DNA of 64,000 nucleotides from Sandaracinobacteroides sayramensis (GTDB lineage Bacteria; Pseudomonadota; Alphaproteobacteria; Sphingomonadales; Sphingomonadaceae). Each line of letters starts with the position of its first letter. The first letter of the stretch is position 1. The notes beneath the pieces were generated by a model. The model ran no database searches and was not told the DNA's origin. It was given only the letters and a program-made list of their open reading frames with translations. Made by a program: the position numbers and the translations under genes. The stretch covers positions 100,739-164,738 of the forward strand of contig NZ_JAKLSQ010000001.1 of the NCBI RefSeq assembly GCF_022014495.1, given 5' to 3'. Positions 45,111 through 52,832 of this stretch are shown one piece after another.

Positions 45111-46330
45111 AATTGCACCCCCAGTTCGGCGGCGACGGTGAAGATGTCCTTGTCCCCCCGGCCGGAGAGGTTGACGAGGATGATCTTCTCCTTCGCCATC
45201 CCCGGCGCGGCCTTCGCCGCCCAGGCGATGGCGTGCGCGGATTCGAGCGCGGGGATGATACCCTCCACCCTGGCGAGCAACTGGAAGGCGTCGAGCGCCT
45301 CGGCGTCTGTGATGCCTTCGTAGCGCACCCGGCCGATGGAATGCAGCCACGCATGTTCCGGGCCGATTCCGGGATAGTCGAGCCCGGCCGAGATCGAGTG
45401 CGCCTCGGTGATCTGCCCGTCCGCGTCCTGAAGCAGATAGGTCTTGTTGCCGTGCAGCACGCCGGGGCGGCCGCCGGCGAGGCTGGCGGCGTGGGCGTCC
45501 GTATCCAGCCCCTTGCCCGCCGCCTCGATCCCCACCAGCTCCACCGGATCGTCGAGGAAGGGGTGGAACAGGCCGATGGCGTTGGAGCCGCCGCCGACCG
45601 CGGCCACCGCCACATCGGGCAGCCGCCCTTCCGCTTCCAGCAGCTGTGCCTTCGCCTCTTCGCCGATCACCTGCTGAAAGTCCCGCACCAGTTCTGGATA
45701 GGGGTGCGGGCCGGCGACCGTCCCGATGATGTAGAAAGTGTCGTGGACGTTCGTGACCCAGTCGCGAAGCGCCTCGTTCATGGCGTCCTTCAGCGTCTGC
45801 GAGCCGGAGGAGACGGAGCGCACCTCGGCGCCGAGCAGCTTCATGCGGAACACATTGGGCGCCTGCCGCTCGATGTCGCGCGCGCCCATGAAGATGGTGC
45901 AGGGCAGGCCGAAGCGGGCGGCGACGGTCGCGGTGGCCACGCCATGCTGACCGGCGCCGGTCTCGGCGATGATCCGCGTCTTGCCCATGCGCTTCGCCAG
46001 CAGGATCTGGCCGATGCAGTTGTTGATCTTGTGCGCGCCGGTGTGGTTCAGTTCCTCGCGCTTCAGATAGATTTTCGCGCCGTTCAGATGCCGGGTCAGC
46101 GGCTCGGCGAAATAAAGCGGGCTGGGCCGGCCGACATAATGCTTCAGCAGATAATCCAGCTCGGCGCGGAAGGCGGGATCGGCCTTGGCGGCTTCATATT
46201 CGCGCTCAAGGTCGAGGATCAGCGGCATCAGCGTTTCGGCGACGTAACGGCCCCCGAACTGGCCGAAGTGGCCATTCGCATCCGGGCCGGCGCGAAGCGC
46301 GGCGGGCTTGGTGGTTTGAATGTCAGGCAC
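45107..46330 (-). CDS. trpB: Tryptophan synthase beta subunit
   Basis: The 407-residue PLP enzyme joins indole and serine. It has the PLP lysine in [45 protein letters not shown] and the phosphate loop [15 protein letters not shown]. The GTG at 46330 is preferred because the usual family N-terminus is short and it lies in the last codons of trpF (8-bp overlap). Confidence 0.97.
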   Translation of the reverse strand: MPDIQTTKPAALRAGPDANGHFGQFGGRYVAETLMPLILDLEREYEAAKADPAFRAELDYLLKHYVGRPSPLYFAEPLTRHLNGAKIYLKREELNHTGAHKINNCIGQILLAKRMGKTRIIAETGAGQHGVATATVAARFGLPCTIFMGARDIERQAPNVFRMKLLGAEVRSVSSGSQTLKDAMNEALRDWVTNVHDTFYIIGTVAGPHPYPELVRDFQQVIGEEAKAQLLEAEGRLPDVAVAAVGGGSNAIGLFHPFLDDPVELVGIEAAGKGLDTDAHAASLAGGRPGVLHGNKTYLLQDADGQITEAHSISAGLDYPGIGPEHAWLHSIGRVRYEGITDAEALDAFQLLARVEGIIPALESAHAIAWAAKAAPGMAKEKIILVNLSGRGDKDIFTVAAELGVQL

Positions 46331-46961
46331 GGCGTGCGGCTTCCACGAAAGCGGCGATCTTTGCAATATCCTTCATACCCGGCGCGCTTTCCACGCCCGA
46401 GGAAACATCGACCAGCGGCGCTCCTGTGCGGGCGATCGCCTCGCCGACGCTTTCCGCCGTCAGCCCGCCAGCCAGCCCCCAGGCCATGCTCGGGCGGGCA
46501 TCCGCCAATATGCGCCAGTCGAAGCGCAGGCCGTTGCCGCCGGGCAAGGTAGCGCCTTCGGGAGGCTTCGCGTCCAGCAGCAGCAGGTCGGCCGCCGAGA
46601 AGCGGCGGGCGGCTTCAGCCACGTCGGCCGCCGTCTTCACGCCCACCGCCCTCCAGACCGGAAGGCCGAAGCGCGCCTTCAGCGCCGCCACCCGCTCCGG
46701 CCCCTCGGCGCCCTGCAATTGCAGCGCGCCCAGCGCTCCGGCGGAGACCGCCGCTTCGATCAGCGCGTCATCGGCGTCCACGAACAGCCCCACTTTCAAG
46801 AGATGCGGGGCGCGGGCCGCCAGCGGCCGCGCCTCTTCGGGGGTCAGCGCGCGCGGGCTGGGGGGGAAGAAGACGAAACCGCAGGCGTCCGCCCCGGCGG
46901 ACAGGGTCGCCACCAGCGCTTCGGGAGAAGTGATCCCGCAAATTTTCACCCGTGTCCGCAT
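46323..46961 (-). CDS. trpF: Phosphoribosylanthranilate isomerase
   Basis: The 212-residue TIM-barrel enzyme of tryptophan synthesis has the catalytic Cys in [15 protein letters not shown], the [18 protein letters not shown] loop and the phosphate-binding [12 protein letters not shown] end. It lies 7 bp after pyrF and overlaps trpB. Confidence 0.96.
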   Translation of the reverse strand: MRTRVKICGITSPEALVATLSAGADACGFVFFPPSPRALTPEEARPLAARAPHLLKVGLFVDADDALIEAAVSAGALGALQLQGAEGPERVAALKARFGLPVWRAVGVKTAADVAEAARRFSAADLLLLDAKPPEGATLPGGNGLRFDWRILADARPSMAWGLAGGLTAESVGEAIARTGAPLVDVSSGVESAPGMKDIAKIAAFVEAARRA

Positions 46962-46968
46962 GATGGCC

Positions 46969-47646
46969 CTAAAGCGTGTCGGCGATCGCCGCCGCGGCCG
47001 AGGCCGGATCCTGCGCTGCCGTGATGGGGCGGCCGATCACCAGCAAGGTCGCGCCGGCCGCCAGCGCCTCCGCCGGCGACATCACCCGCTTCTGGTCGCC
47101 CAGTTCCGCGCCGGCCGGGCGGATGCCCGGCACCACGAACAGGCCGTTCGCCCATTGGGCCTTCAGCTCCGCCACTTCATGCGCGGAACAGACCACGCCA
47201 TCCAGCCCCGCCTCGCGCGTGAGGGCCGCCAGCCGCCGCACCTGCGCCGCCGGATTGCCGAACACGCCGATCCCGGACAAATCGGCTTCGTCCATGCTGG
47301 TCAGCACGGTAACGGCGATCAGCTTCGCGCCCGGCGGCCGAACGGCCTCGGCGGCCTGCATCATCCGCAAGCCGCCGCCAGCATGCACATTCACGATGGC
47401 GAGATCGAGGACGGAGAGCGACTTCAAGGCGCCGGATACCGTGTTCGGAATGTCGTGCAGCTTCAGGTCCAGAAAGATCGGAAGCCCTACGCGGCCCATG
47501 CGCCGCACCCCGCCCGGCCCGTTCGCCATGAAGAACTCAAGGCCCAGCTTCAGCCCGCCTACATAAGGCTTCACGGCGCGGGCCAGACGTTCGGCATGCT
47601 CGATGTCGGGCGTGTCCAGCCCGACATAGATGGGGTTCTGCGCCAC
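46969..47646 (-). CDS. pyrF: Orotidine 5'-phosphate decarboxylase
   Basis: The 225-residue enzyme makes UMP. The active-site motif is FLDLKLHDIPNTVSGALKSL, with the lysine and aspartates of the D-K-D centre. VGLDTPDIEHAERLA opens the barrel and VIGRPITAAQDPASAA binds phosphate. It is 3 bp downstream of the LapA-like gene and 7 bp upstream of trpF in the same operon, a common alphaproteobacterial arrangement. Confidence 0.96.
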   Translation of the reverse strand: MAQNPIYVGLDTPDIEHAERLARAVKPYVGGLKLGLEFFMANGPGGVRRMGRVGLPIFLDLKLHDIPNTVSGALKSLSVLDLAIVNVHAGGGLRMMQAAEAVRPPGAKLIAVTVLTSMDEADLSGIGVFGNPAAQVRRLAALTREAGLDGVVCSAHEVAELKAQWANGLFVVPGIRPAGAELGDQKRVMSPAEALAAGATLLVIGRPITAAQDPASAAAAIADTL

Positions 47647-47649
47647 GCC

Positions 47650-47976
47650 TCAGGTGCCCGGAGGCGGCGCGGGCTGCGCGGCGGAAACGGCCGGCGGGCG
47701 CAGCAGCTCCACCTTGGCCTGCGCCAGTTCCGTTTCCGTCTTGCCGAGGCTCGCCTCCAGCTTCTGCACGCGGCGGCGCAGCATCATCCGGTCGGTGGAG
47801 AGCCAGGCCCAGATGGGCACGAAGCCCAGCGCGAACGCCAGCAGGATCATCAGCGGCAACCAGACGTCAAACTGCTGGAAGCCGAGGTTCACCGGCACGA
47901 AAATGCTGTTCGCCACCGAGAAGAGTGTCAGCCCCGCGACCAGCAGGGCAATCAGGATTGCACGGACCGTATTCAT
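47650..47976 (-). CDS. LapA-domain inner-membrane protein
   Basis: The 108-residue protein has two membrane helices (residues 5-24 and 38-58) followed by a cytoplasmic coiled coil (MMLRRRVQKLEASLGKTETELAQAKVELL) and a proline-rich tail. It matches the LapA (lipopolysaccharide assembly protein A) domain family. The start overlaps the cinA-like stop by 4 bp. The role in this operon is unclear. Confidence 0.85.
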   Translation of the reverse strand: MNTVRAILIALLVAGLTLFSVANSIFVPVNLGFQQFDVWLPLMILLAFALGFVPIWAWLSTDRMMLRRRVQKLEASLGKTETELAQAKVELLRPPAVSAAQPAPPPGT

Positions 47977-48737
47977 ATTTCCCCCTCCTGCGCCGGGATT
48001 CCGCTCGCTTCAAGCCCTGTCTTCAACGCTTCTACGGCCGCGGCCAGCCGGTCCTCGTCAACGGAACGCAGCACGAAGTTCGCCCCGCCCTTGCCTTCCC
48101 GCCAGAAGGGGTAGGAACCGACCTGCACGCCCTCATGGCTGTCCTGCACATGCGCCAGAAGCTCCGCCACCTGGCTTTCCTGCGCCCAGGCGCCGACCGC
48201 TCGGGAAATCACCGGGCGCCCGCCGGCCAGCTTGCCGTCCAGCCCGCGCAGCATACCCTGGGTGATCTTGGGCACGCCGGCCATGATGAACAGCCGGCCG
48301 CAGCGGATTCCGGGCGCGCCCGTCTCCGGGTTCGGGATCAGTTCCGCGCCTTCGGGCACGCGGGCCATGCGCAGGCGCGCCTCGGTGATGCGGTCGCCAT
48401 AGTAGCGCTTCAATATGTCCACCGCCTGCGGATGGAGCACCGCCGGCACGCCCAGGGCCACCGCCACAGCGTCCACGGTGATGTCGTCATGCGTCGGGCC
48501 GATGCCGCCGGTGGTGAAGACATAGTCATGGGCGCCGAGGCAGGCGTTCACCGCTTCGCCGATCGCCGCCATGTCGTCGGCCACGACCCGCGCTTCCTTC
48601 AGGCGGATGCCCTGGATGTTCAGCCATTTCGCCAGATAGGCGAGGTTCGCGTCCTGCGTCCGGCCCGACAATATCTCGTCGCCGATGATCACCAGCGCCG
48701 CTGTCCAGATCTTTTCCGAGGTGCCGCCTTCGCCCAT
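47973..48737 (-). CDS. CinA-like molybdopterin-binding-domain protein
   Basis: The 254-residue protein has the MoCF_biosynth domain (AALVIIGDEILSGRTQDANLAYLAKWL at the start and VFTTGGIGPTHDDITVDAVA at ~90). This is the N-terminal part of competence/damage-inducible protein A, without the C-terminal deamidase domain. It heads the housekeeping operon that runs to folC. Its exact reaction is not established for this short form. Confidence 0.9.
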   Translation of the reverse strand: MGEGGTSEKIWTAALVIIGDEILSGRTQDANLAYLAKWLNIQGIRLKEARVVADDMAAIGEAVNACLGAHDYVFTTGGIGPTHDDITVDAVAVALGVPAVLHPQAVDILKRYYGDRITEARLRMARVPEGAELIPNPETGAPGIRCGRLFIMAGVPKITQGMLRGLDGKLAGGRPVISRAVGAWAQESQVAELLAHVQDSHEGVQVGSYPFWREGKGGANFVLRSVDEDRLAAAVEALKTGLEASGIPAQEGEI

Positions 48738-48793
48738 GCCATTGCCCTAACGCAGGCCGCCCACTAAATCCATGGGCTGAAAGAGCCCATGCC

Positions 48794-49606
48794 ATGACCG
48801 ATATCGACCTCGACGCCGACGACCGCACCATAGTGATCCACGACGAAGCCGGCTTCGCCGGCATGCGCGCGGCCGGGAAACTGGCGGCCGAGGTGCTGGA
48901 CATGCTGGCGCCGCACGTCCGCCCCGGCGTGCCGACCATCGAGCTGGACCGGCTCGCCTATGAGTATGTCGTCTCGAAGGGCGGCGTTTCCGCCACCATC
49001 TTCTACCGCGGCTATTCGCATGCGCTGTGCACCAGCATCAACCATGTGATCTGCCACGGCATTCCCGGACCCAAGCCGTTGCAGAACGGCGACATCCTGA
49101 ACATCGACGTGACGGTGGTGCTGGACGGCTGGCATGGCGACACCAGCCGCATGTATCTGGTGGGCGATGTGCCGCTGAAGGCCCGGCGCCTAGTCGACCT
49201 GACCTATGAAGCGCTGATGATCGGAATCGAGCAGGCGAAGCCCGGCAACAGCGTCGGCGACATCGGCGCCGCCATCCAGCGCCATGCGGAAAAGCACCGC
49301 CTGTCGGTCGTGCGCGACTTCTGCGGCCATGGGCTTGGCCGGCGCTTCCACATGGCGCCGAACATCGTCCACGCCGGCCGCGCCGGCGACGGGCCCGAGC
49401 TTCGCCCCGGCATGTTCTTCACCATCGAGCCGATGCTGAACCTGGGCCGGGCGGACGCCAAGATCCTGGACGACGGCTGGACGGCCGTGACTCGCGACCG
49501 TTCGCTGTCCGCCCAGTTCGAACATTCGATCGGAATCACCGAAGACGGCTGCGAGATCTTCACCCTCTCGCCCGGCGGCCTTCACCGCCCGCCCTACGCC
49601 GGCTGA
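48794..49606 (+). CDS. map: Type I methionine aminopeptidase
   Basis: The 270-residue M24 enzyme removes the initiator methionine. The metal ligands are visible in LNIDVTVVLDGWHGDTSRMYLVG (two Asp), FCGHGLGRRFHMAP (His), FTIEPMLNLG (Glu) and QFEHSIGITEDG (Glu). It is divergent from the cinA-like gene by 56 bp and is followed 2 bp later by radC. Confidence 0.96.
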   Translation: MTDIDLDADDRTIVIHDEAGFAGMRAAGKLAAEVLDMLAPHVRPGVPTIELDRLAYEYVVSKGGVSATIFYRGYSHALCTSINHVICHGIPGPKPLQNGDILNIDVTVVLDGWHGDTSRMYLVGDVPLKARRLVDLTYEALMIGIEQAKPGNSVGDIGAAIQRHAEKHRLSVVRDFCGHGLGRRFHMAPNIVHAGRAGDGPELRPGMFFTIEPMLNLGRADAKILDDGWTAVTRDRSLSAQFEHSIGITEDGCEIFTLSPGGLHRPPYAG

Positions 49607-49608
49607 CG

Positions 49609-50235
49609 ATGCCGCCCCGGCAGTTGCGCGAGACGCCGGGGCTGTTCGATGGCGCCGAGCCCGACCCAGCCCGCAAGAACGGGCATCGCGATCGCATGCG
49701 CCAGCGCCTGCTGGAAGGCGGCGCGGACGGTTTCCACGATTATGAGCTGCTGGAATATCTGCTGGCGCTCGCCATTCCCCGCCAGGACGTTAAGCCGCTG
49801 GCGAAGGAACTTCTGGCCCAGTTCGGCGACCTGCCGGCGGTGATGGCGGCTTCGCCCGGCGAGCTGAGGCGGGTGAAGGGCGTCGGCGAAAGCGTCGCCG
49901 CCGCGTTGAAGTTCGTGGAGGCATTGTCCGTCCGCCAGTTGCAAAGGAAGGCGCTGGACAAGCCCCTGCTCTCCAGCTTCGAGGCGGTGACCGACTATCT
50001 GCACGCCCGCCTCGCGCATGAATTGACCGAGGAGTTCCGCGTGCTCTTCCTCGACAACCGGAACCGCCTGGTGCGCGACGAGAAGTTCGGCGAAGGCACG
50101 GTCAACCAGGCGCCGGCCTACCCGCGCGAGATCGTCAAGCGGGCAATGGAATTGCAGGCGTCGGCGGTGATCCTGGTGCACAACCACCCCACTACCCCCT
50201 TTTCGATCCCGCTGGATCACGCTCAATACCGCTGA
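49609..50235 (+). pseudogene. radC: radC, truncated in the JAB domain by the island
   Basis: The reading frame gives 208 residues. It has the helix-hairpin-helix domain (ELRRVKGVGESVAAALKFVEAL) and the start of the RadC JAB domain (EEFRVLFLDNRNRLVRDEKFGEGTVNQAPAYPREI would be one run, about residues 143-178). It then reaches SAVILVHNHP at ~186-195. Intact RadC proteins continue with a Ser and Asp that complete the metal site; here the frame changes to an unrelated TTPFSIPLDHAQYR tail and stops. The break coincides with the start of lower-GC sequence and an integrase, so an element inserted here removed the last ~30 residues. The truncated protein should lack the metal site. Confidence 0.88.
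50176..50190. other. Probable left attachment site (attL) in radC
   Basis: The last bases that fit radC are within GTGCACAACCACCCC (50176-50190), encoding VHNHP. After them the sequence no longer encodes RadC and integrase follows 200 bp later. The crossover core is therefore likely in or just before this stretch. The exact core length cannot be known without the right end of the element. Confidence 0.55.
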
Positions 50236-50391
50236 AACACCAGTGGTTTAGCCGATTTTTGTAGGTTGCGTAGAGGGGGCGGTTATGGCAAATTGGGGGC
50301 GGTTGAAGGGGTAGAATTCGGCTTTCCGCTCCCAGCAAACGATCCCCGTTTCTCCTCGACCGATCCCAGTTGCGGAAGAGGAGGAAGTGCA
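50236..50391. other. Gap between truncated radC and integrase
   Basis: This 156-bp island-edge segment has several short G-rich runs (GGGGGCGG twice) that could be integrase arm-binding direct repeats. It should also hold the integrase promoter, but I could not place a clear -35/-10 pair. Confidence 0.35.
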
Positions 50392-51633
50392 ATGCCAAGC
50401 CTGACCGACACCGCCATCCGACATGCGCTGAAGCGGGTCGAGATGAGTCAGAAGCAAGAAAACCTCGCCGACGGCGAAGGGCGCGGCACAGGCCGTCTCG
50501 TCCTCGTCCTGAAGCCTATGCCCAAGCGCGTGACAGCGGACTGGATGGCCCAGCAGTGGCGCGACGGGAAGCGAACCAAGAAGAAGCTCGGCGCCTACCC
50601 GTCAATGACGCTCGGCCAGGCCCGTGAGATTTTCAAACGCGACTATGCAGATGTGATCCAGAAGGGTCGAAGCATCAAGATCGCCACCGACACGCGCCCC
50701 GGCACCGTCGCCGATCTTTTCGAGGGTTATGTCACGTCGCTGAAGGCCGCGAACAAACCCTCCTGGAAGGAAACCGAAAAGGGTCTGAACAAGATTGCCG
50801 ATACGCTCGGGCGCAATCGTCTCGCCCGCGAGATCGAGTCCGAGGAAATCATCGAACTGATCCGCCCGATCTATGACCGCGGCGCCAAGTCGATGGCCGA
50901 TCACGTACGATCCTATATCCACGCCGCGTTTAGCTGGGGCATGAAGTCCGACAACGATTATCGCCAGCAATCCGCTCGGCGCTTCCGCATCCCGTTCAAT
51001 CCAGCAGCAGGCATCCCGACCGAGCCCAAGGTCCAGGGCACGCGCTGGCTCGATGAGGACGAGTGGGTCCAACTCTATCGGTGGTTGGAGTGCCCCGATA
51101 CGCCTGTCCATCCTCCCTACACCCGCGCGGTCCGTATCCTCATGCTGACCGGTCAGCGGGTCGAGGAGATCGCGAACCTTCACATCGATCAGTGGGACGC
51201 TAAGGAGAAGATTATCGACTGGTCTAAGACCAAGAACGACCAGCCCCATGCCGTTCCGGTGCCGGATCTGGCCGCAGAACTGATCTCATCAATCAACGTC
51301 AACGAGTACGGCTGGTTCTTCCCGTCGGCCAAGGATCCCTCCAAGCCCGTCAGCCATGGCACGCTCTATTCGTTCATGTGGCGCCAGCGGGATCGTGGCG
51401 TGATTCCCTACGTGACGAACCGCGATCTGCGTCGAACCTTCAAGACACTCGCCGGAAAGGCAGGCGTGCCCAAGGATATCCGCGACCGCCTGCAGAACCA
51501 CGCCTTGCAGGACGTCAGCTCAAAGCACTACGACCGCTGGAACTACATGGTGGAGAAACGTGCCGGCATGGCAAAATGGGACAAATTCGTCCGCGTCATG
51601 CTTGCGAAGAAGCGCATGAAGGCGGCGGCATGA
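50392..51633 (+). CDS. P4-type tyrosine recombinase/integrase
   Basis: The 413-residue phage-type integrase has an arm-binding/DUF4102-like N-domain (1-~95, MAQQWRDGKRTKKKLGAYPSM). A SAM-like core-binding domain follows (~100-200), then a catalytic domain (~215-400). The first catalytic Arg is in MLTGQRVEEIANLH, the second in NRDLRRTFKTL and the Tyr in SSKHYDRWNY. At the usual His of HxxR the residue is Arg (RDLR), while a His remains in LQNHALQDV. GGAGG lies 8 nt before the ATG. It sits beside the cut end of radC and is the likely agent of insertion. Confidence 0.93.
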   Translation: MPSLTDTAIRHALKRVEMSQKQENLADGEGRGTGRLVLVLKPMPKRVTADWMAQQWRDGKRTKKKLGAYPSMTLGQAREIFKRDYADVIQKGRSIKIATDTRPGTVADLFEGYVTSLKAANKPSWKETEKGLNKIADTLGRNRLAREIESEEIIELIRPIYDRGAKSMADHVRSYIHAAFSWGMKSDNDYRQQSARRFRIPFNPAAGIPTEPKVQGTRWLDEDEWVQLYRWLECPDTPVHPPYTRAVRILMLTGQRVEEIANLHIDQWDAKEKIIDWSKTKNDQPHAVPVPDLAAELISSINVNEYGWFFPSAKDPSKPVSHGTLYSFMWRQRDRGVIPYVTNRDLRRTFKTLAGKAGVPKDIRDRLQNHALQDVSSKHYDRWNYMVEKRAGMAKWDKFVRVMLAKKRMKAAA

Positions 51634-52049
51634 GCCACCGGCCTCTCCTTCTTGCCGGCATGCTTGTTTTCCTCTGCTCGGTCGCGCCCGCCTATGCGGA
51701 CCCGTGCAACGCACCTCTGCCAGCCCAAGCTGGCGTGCAGTTCTCTGGCACGGTTCGCTATGTCGGCGATGGCGACAGCCTATGCGTAGGCAAGACGGCC
51801 GACCACAACGCGTGGATCGAGGTCAGGCTTGCCGACTTCAACGCCCCCGAGCTCCACGAAGACGGCGGGGCTCAAGGAAAGGTCGCGCTCGAACGCATTG
51901 CTCTTCACCGTGAGGTGACATGCACGACGGAGCGCGGCCGCAGCAGGCGCGTGATCTCATTCGATCGGGTCATTGCCCGCTGCCGTGTCGGCTCTCAGCC
52001 CATTGGTGACATGCTGCGCCAAGCCGGAGCGCCGGAGGGCGGCAACTGA
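51630..52049 (+). CDS. Secreted thermonuclease-like (SNase-fold) protein
   Basis: The 139-residue protein has a signal peptide (ending VAPAYA). An SNase-like OB fold follows with VRYVGDGDSLCV (catalytic Asp region), VRLADFNAPEL (catalytic Arg) and a GKVALERIALHREVTC helix-strand. Loop and C-terminal parts are shorter than in staphylococcal nuclease. The ATG overlaps the integrase stop (ATGA), so it is co-transcribed with it. Similar small nucleases are common as cargo in integrative elements; a role in transfer or simple nucleic acid degradation is open. Confidence 0.8.
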   Translation: MSHRPLLLAGMLVFLCSVAPAYADPCNAPLPAQAGVQFSGTVRYVGDGDSLCVGKTADHNAWIEVRLADFNAPELHEDGGAQGKVALERIALHREVTCTTERGRSRRVISFDRVIARCRVGSQPIGDMLRQAGAPEGGN

Positions 52050-52064
52050 TGCCGGTCTCAACTA

Positions 52065-52093
52065 TTGACTTAACATAGCCTGGAAGCTATATG
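52065..52093 (+). promoter_or_regulatory. Promoter and dyad of the toxin-antitoxin/defence operon
   Basis: TTGACT (52065-52070) is 17 bp from TATATG (52088-52093), a -10-like element that overlaps the ATG at 52091. A dyad ATAGC-N6-GCTAT (52075-52090) lies between them, a plausible site for the XRE antitoxin. If this -10 is used, the transcript would start inside the first codons, so another promoter may exist. Confidence 0.5.
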
Positions 52094-52456
52094 GATTGGG
52101 ACGTCAGACTGCATGATGCCTTCGAGGCGGAGTTTCAGGCCTTCGCGAACGAGGTGCAGATGGAAATGCTCGCACTCGCAAAGCTGCTGGCCGAATTCGG
52201 GCCGCAACTTGGTCGACCTTACGTCGATACGCTGAAGGGCTCGAAGCATGCCAACATGAAGGAAATGCGCTTTTCAGCGGCCGATGGCGAGTGGCGAACC
52301 GCGTTTGCCTTCGACCCAGAGCGAAACGCAATCCTGCTTGTAGCGGGTGACAAGTCGGGCGGAAGTCAGAAGCGCTTTTACAAGCAGCTTATCGCAAAGG
52401 CGGATAAGCGGTTTTCCGACCATCTGGAAAACGTGAAATCTGCGAAGAAGGGATGA
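52091..52456 (+). CDS. RelE/HigB-type toxin (phage-derived Gp49-like)
   Basis: The 121-residue protein matches the Gp49-like RelE toxin family. It has an N-terminal helix pair (FEAEFQAFANEVQMEMLALAKLLAEFG), then GPQLGRPYVDTLKGSKHANMKEMRF, EWRTAFAFDPERNAILLVAGDK and a C-terminal QKRFYKQLIAKADKRF helix. These proteins cut mRNA at the ribosome. The XRE antitoxin follows after 4 bp, the normal HigB-HigA order. Placed at the head of the defence operon, it may guard the operon or act as one of its effectors. Confidence 0.88.
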   Translation: MDWDVRLHDAFEAEFQAFANEVQMEMLALAKLLAEFGPQLGRPYVDTLKGSKHANMKEMRFSAADGEWRTAFAFDPERNAILLVAGDKSGGSQKRFYKQLIAKADKRFSDHLENVKSAKKG

Positions 52457-52460
52457 TCCT

Positions 52461-52832
52461 ATGGGACGGAGCCTCGACGAGGTCATAGCTTCCCTGCCCC
52501 GCCACCAGCAGGAGCAGATTGAAGCGCGCTATGACGAGCTTCGGCAGGAGGTCGAAGGACTCCGCGAGTTGCGGCAGATCGCCGGCAAGGCCCAGGAAGA
52601 TGTCGCGACAGCCCTGAACATCAAGCAACCGTCCGTTTCCAAGATCGAGAACCAGGCGGATATGTATCTCTCGACGCTGCGTAGCTACGTCGAGGCGATT
52701 GGCGGGAAGCTCGAACTAACGGTGAAGCTGCCGGCCCGGCCGCCGGTAAGGATCGAACATCTTGGCGACCTCACTCAGCCGGCCACGAAAGCGTCAAGTC
52801 GGAGGGCTGGGCCTCGACGGAGGACCGCTTGA
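52461..52832 (+). CDS. XRE/HigA-type antitoxin
   Basis: The 123-residue protein has an N-terminal helix (MGRSLDEVIASLPRHQQEQIEARYDEL region) and an XRE helix-turn-helix (~38-95). The HTH recognition part is IAGKAQEDVATALNIKQPSVSKIENQ. The C-terminal tail is rich in Arg and Pro. It should neutralise the RelE toxin and repress the shared promoter. Its stop codon overlaps the TTG start of the SIR2 gene by three bases, so the antitoxin and the defence genes are translationally linked and may be under one regulator. Confidence 0.87.
   Translation: MGRSLDEVIASLPRHQQEQIEARYDELRQEVEGLRELRQIAGKAQEDVATALNIKQPSVSKIENQADMYLSTLRSYVEAIGGKLELTVKLPARPPVRIEHLGDLTQPATKASSRRAGPRRRTA

Noticed and set aside
43459-45615. 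718-codon frame joining accD with upstream sequence
   Set aside because: The part before 44304 is a shadow of trpA and trpB, and AccD is complete from the ATG at 44304.
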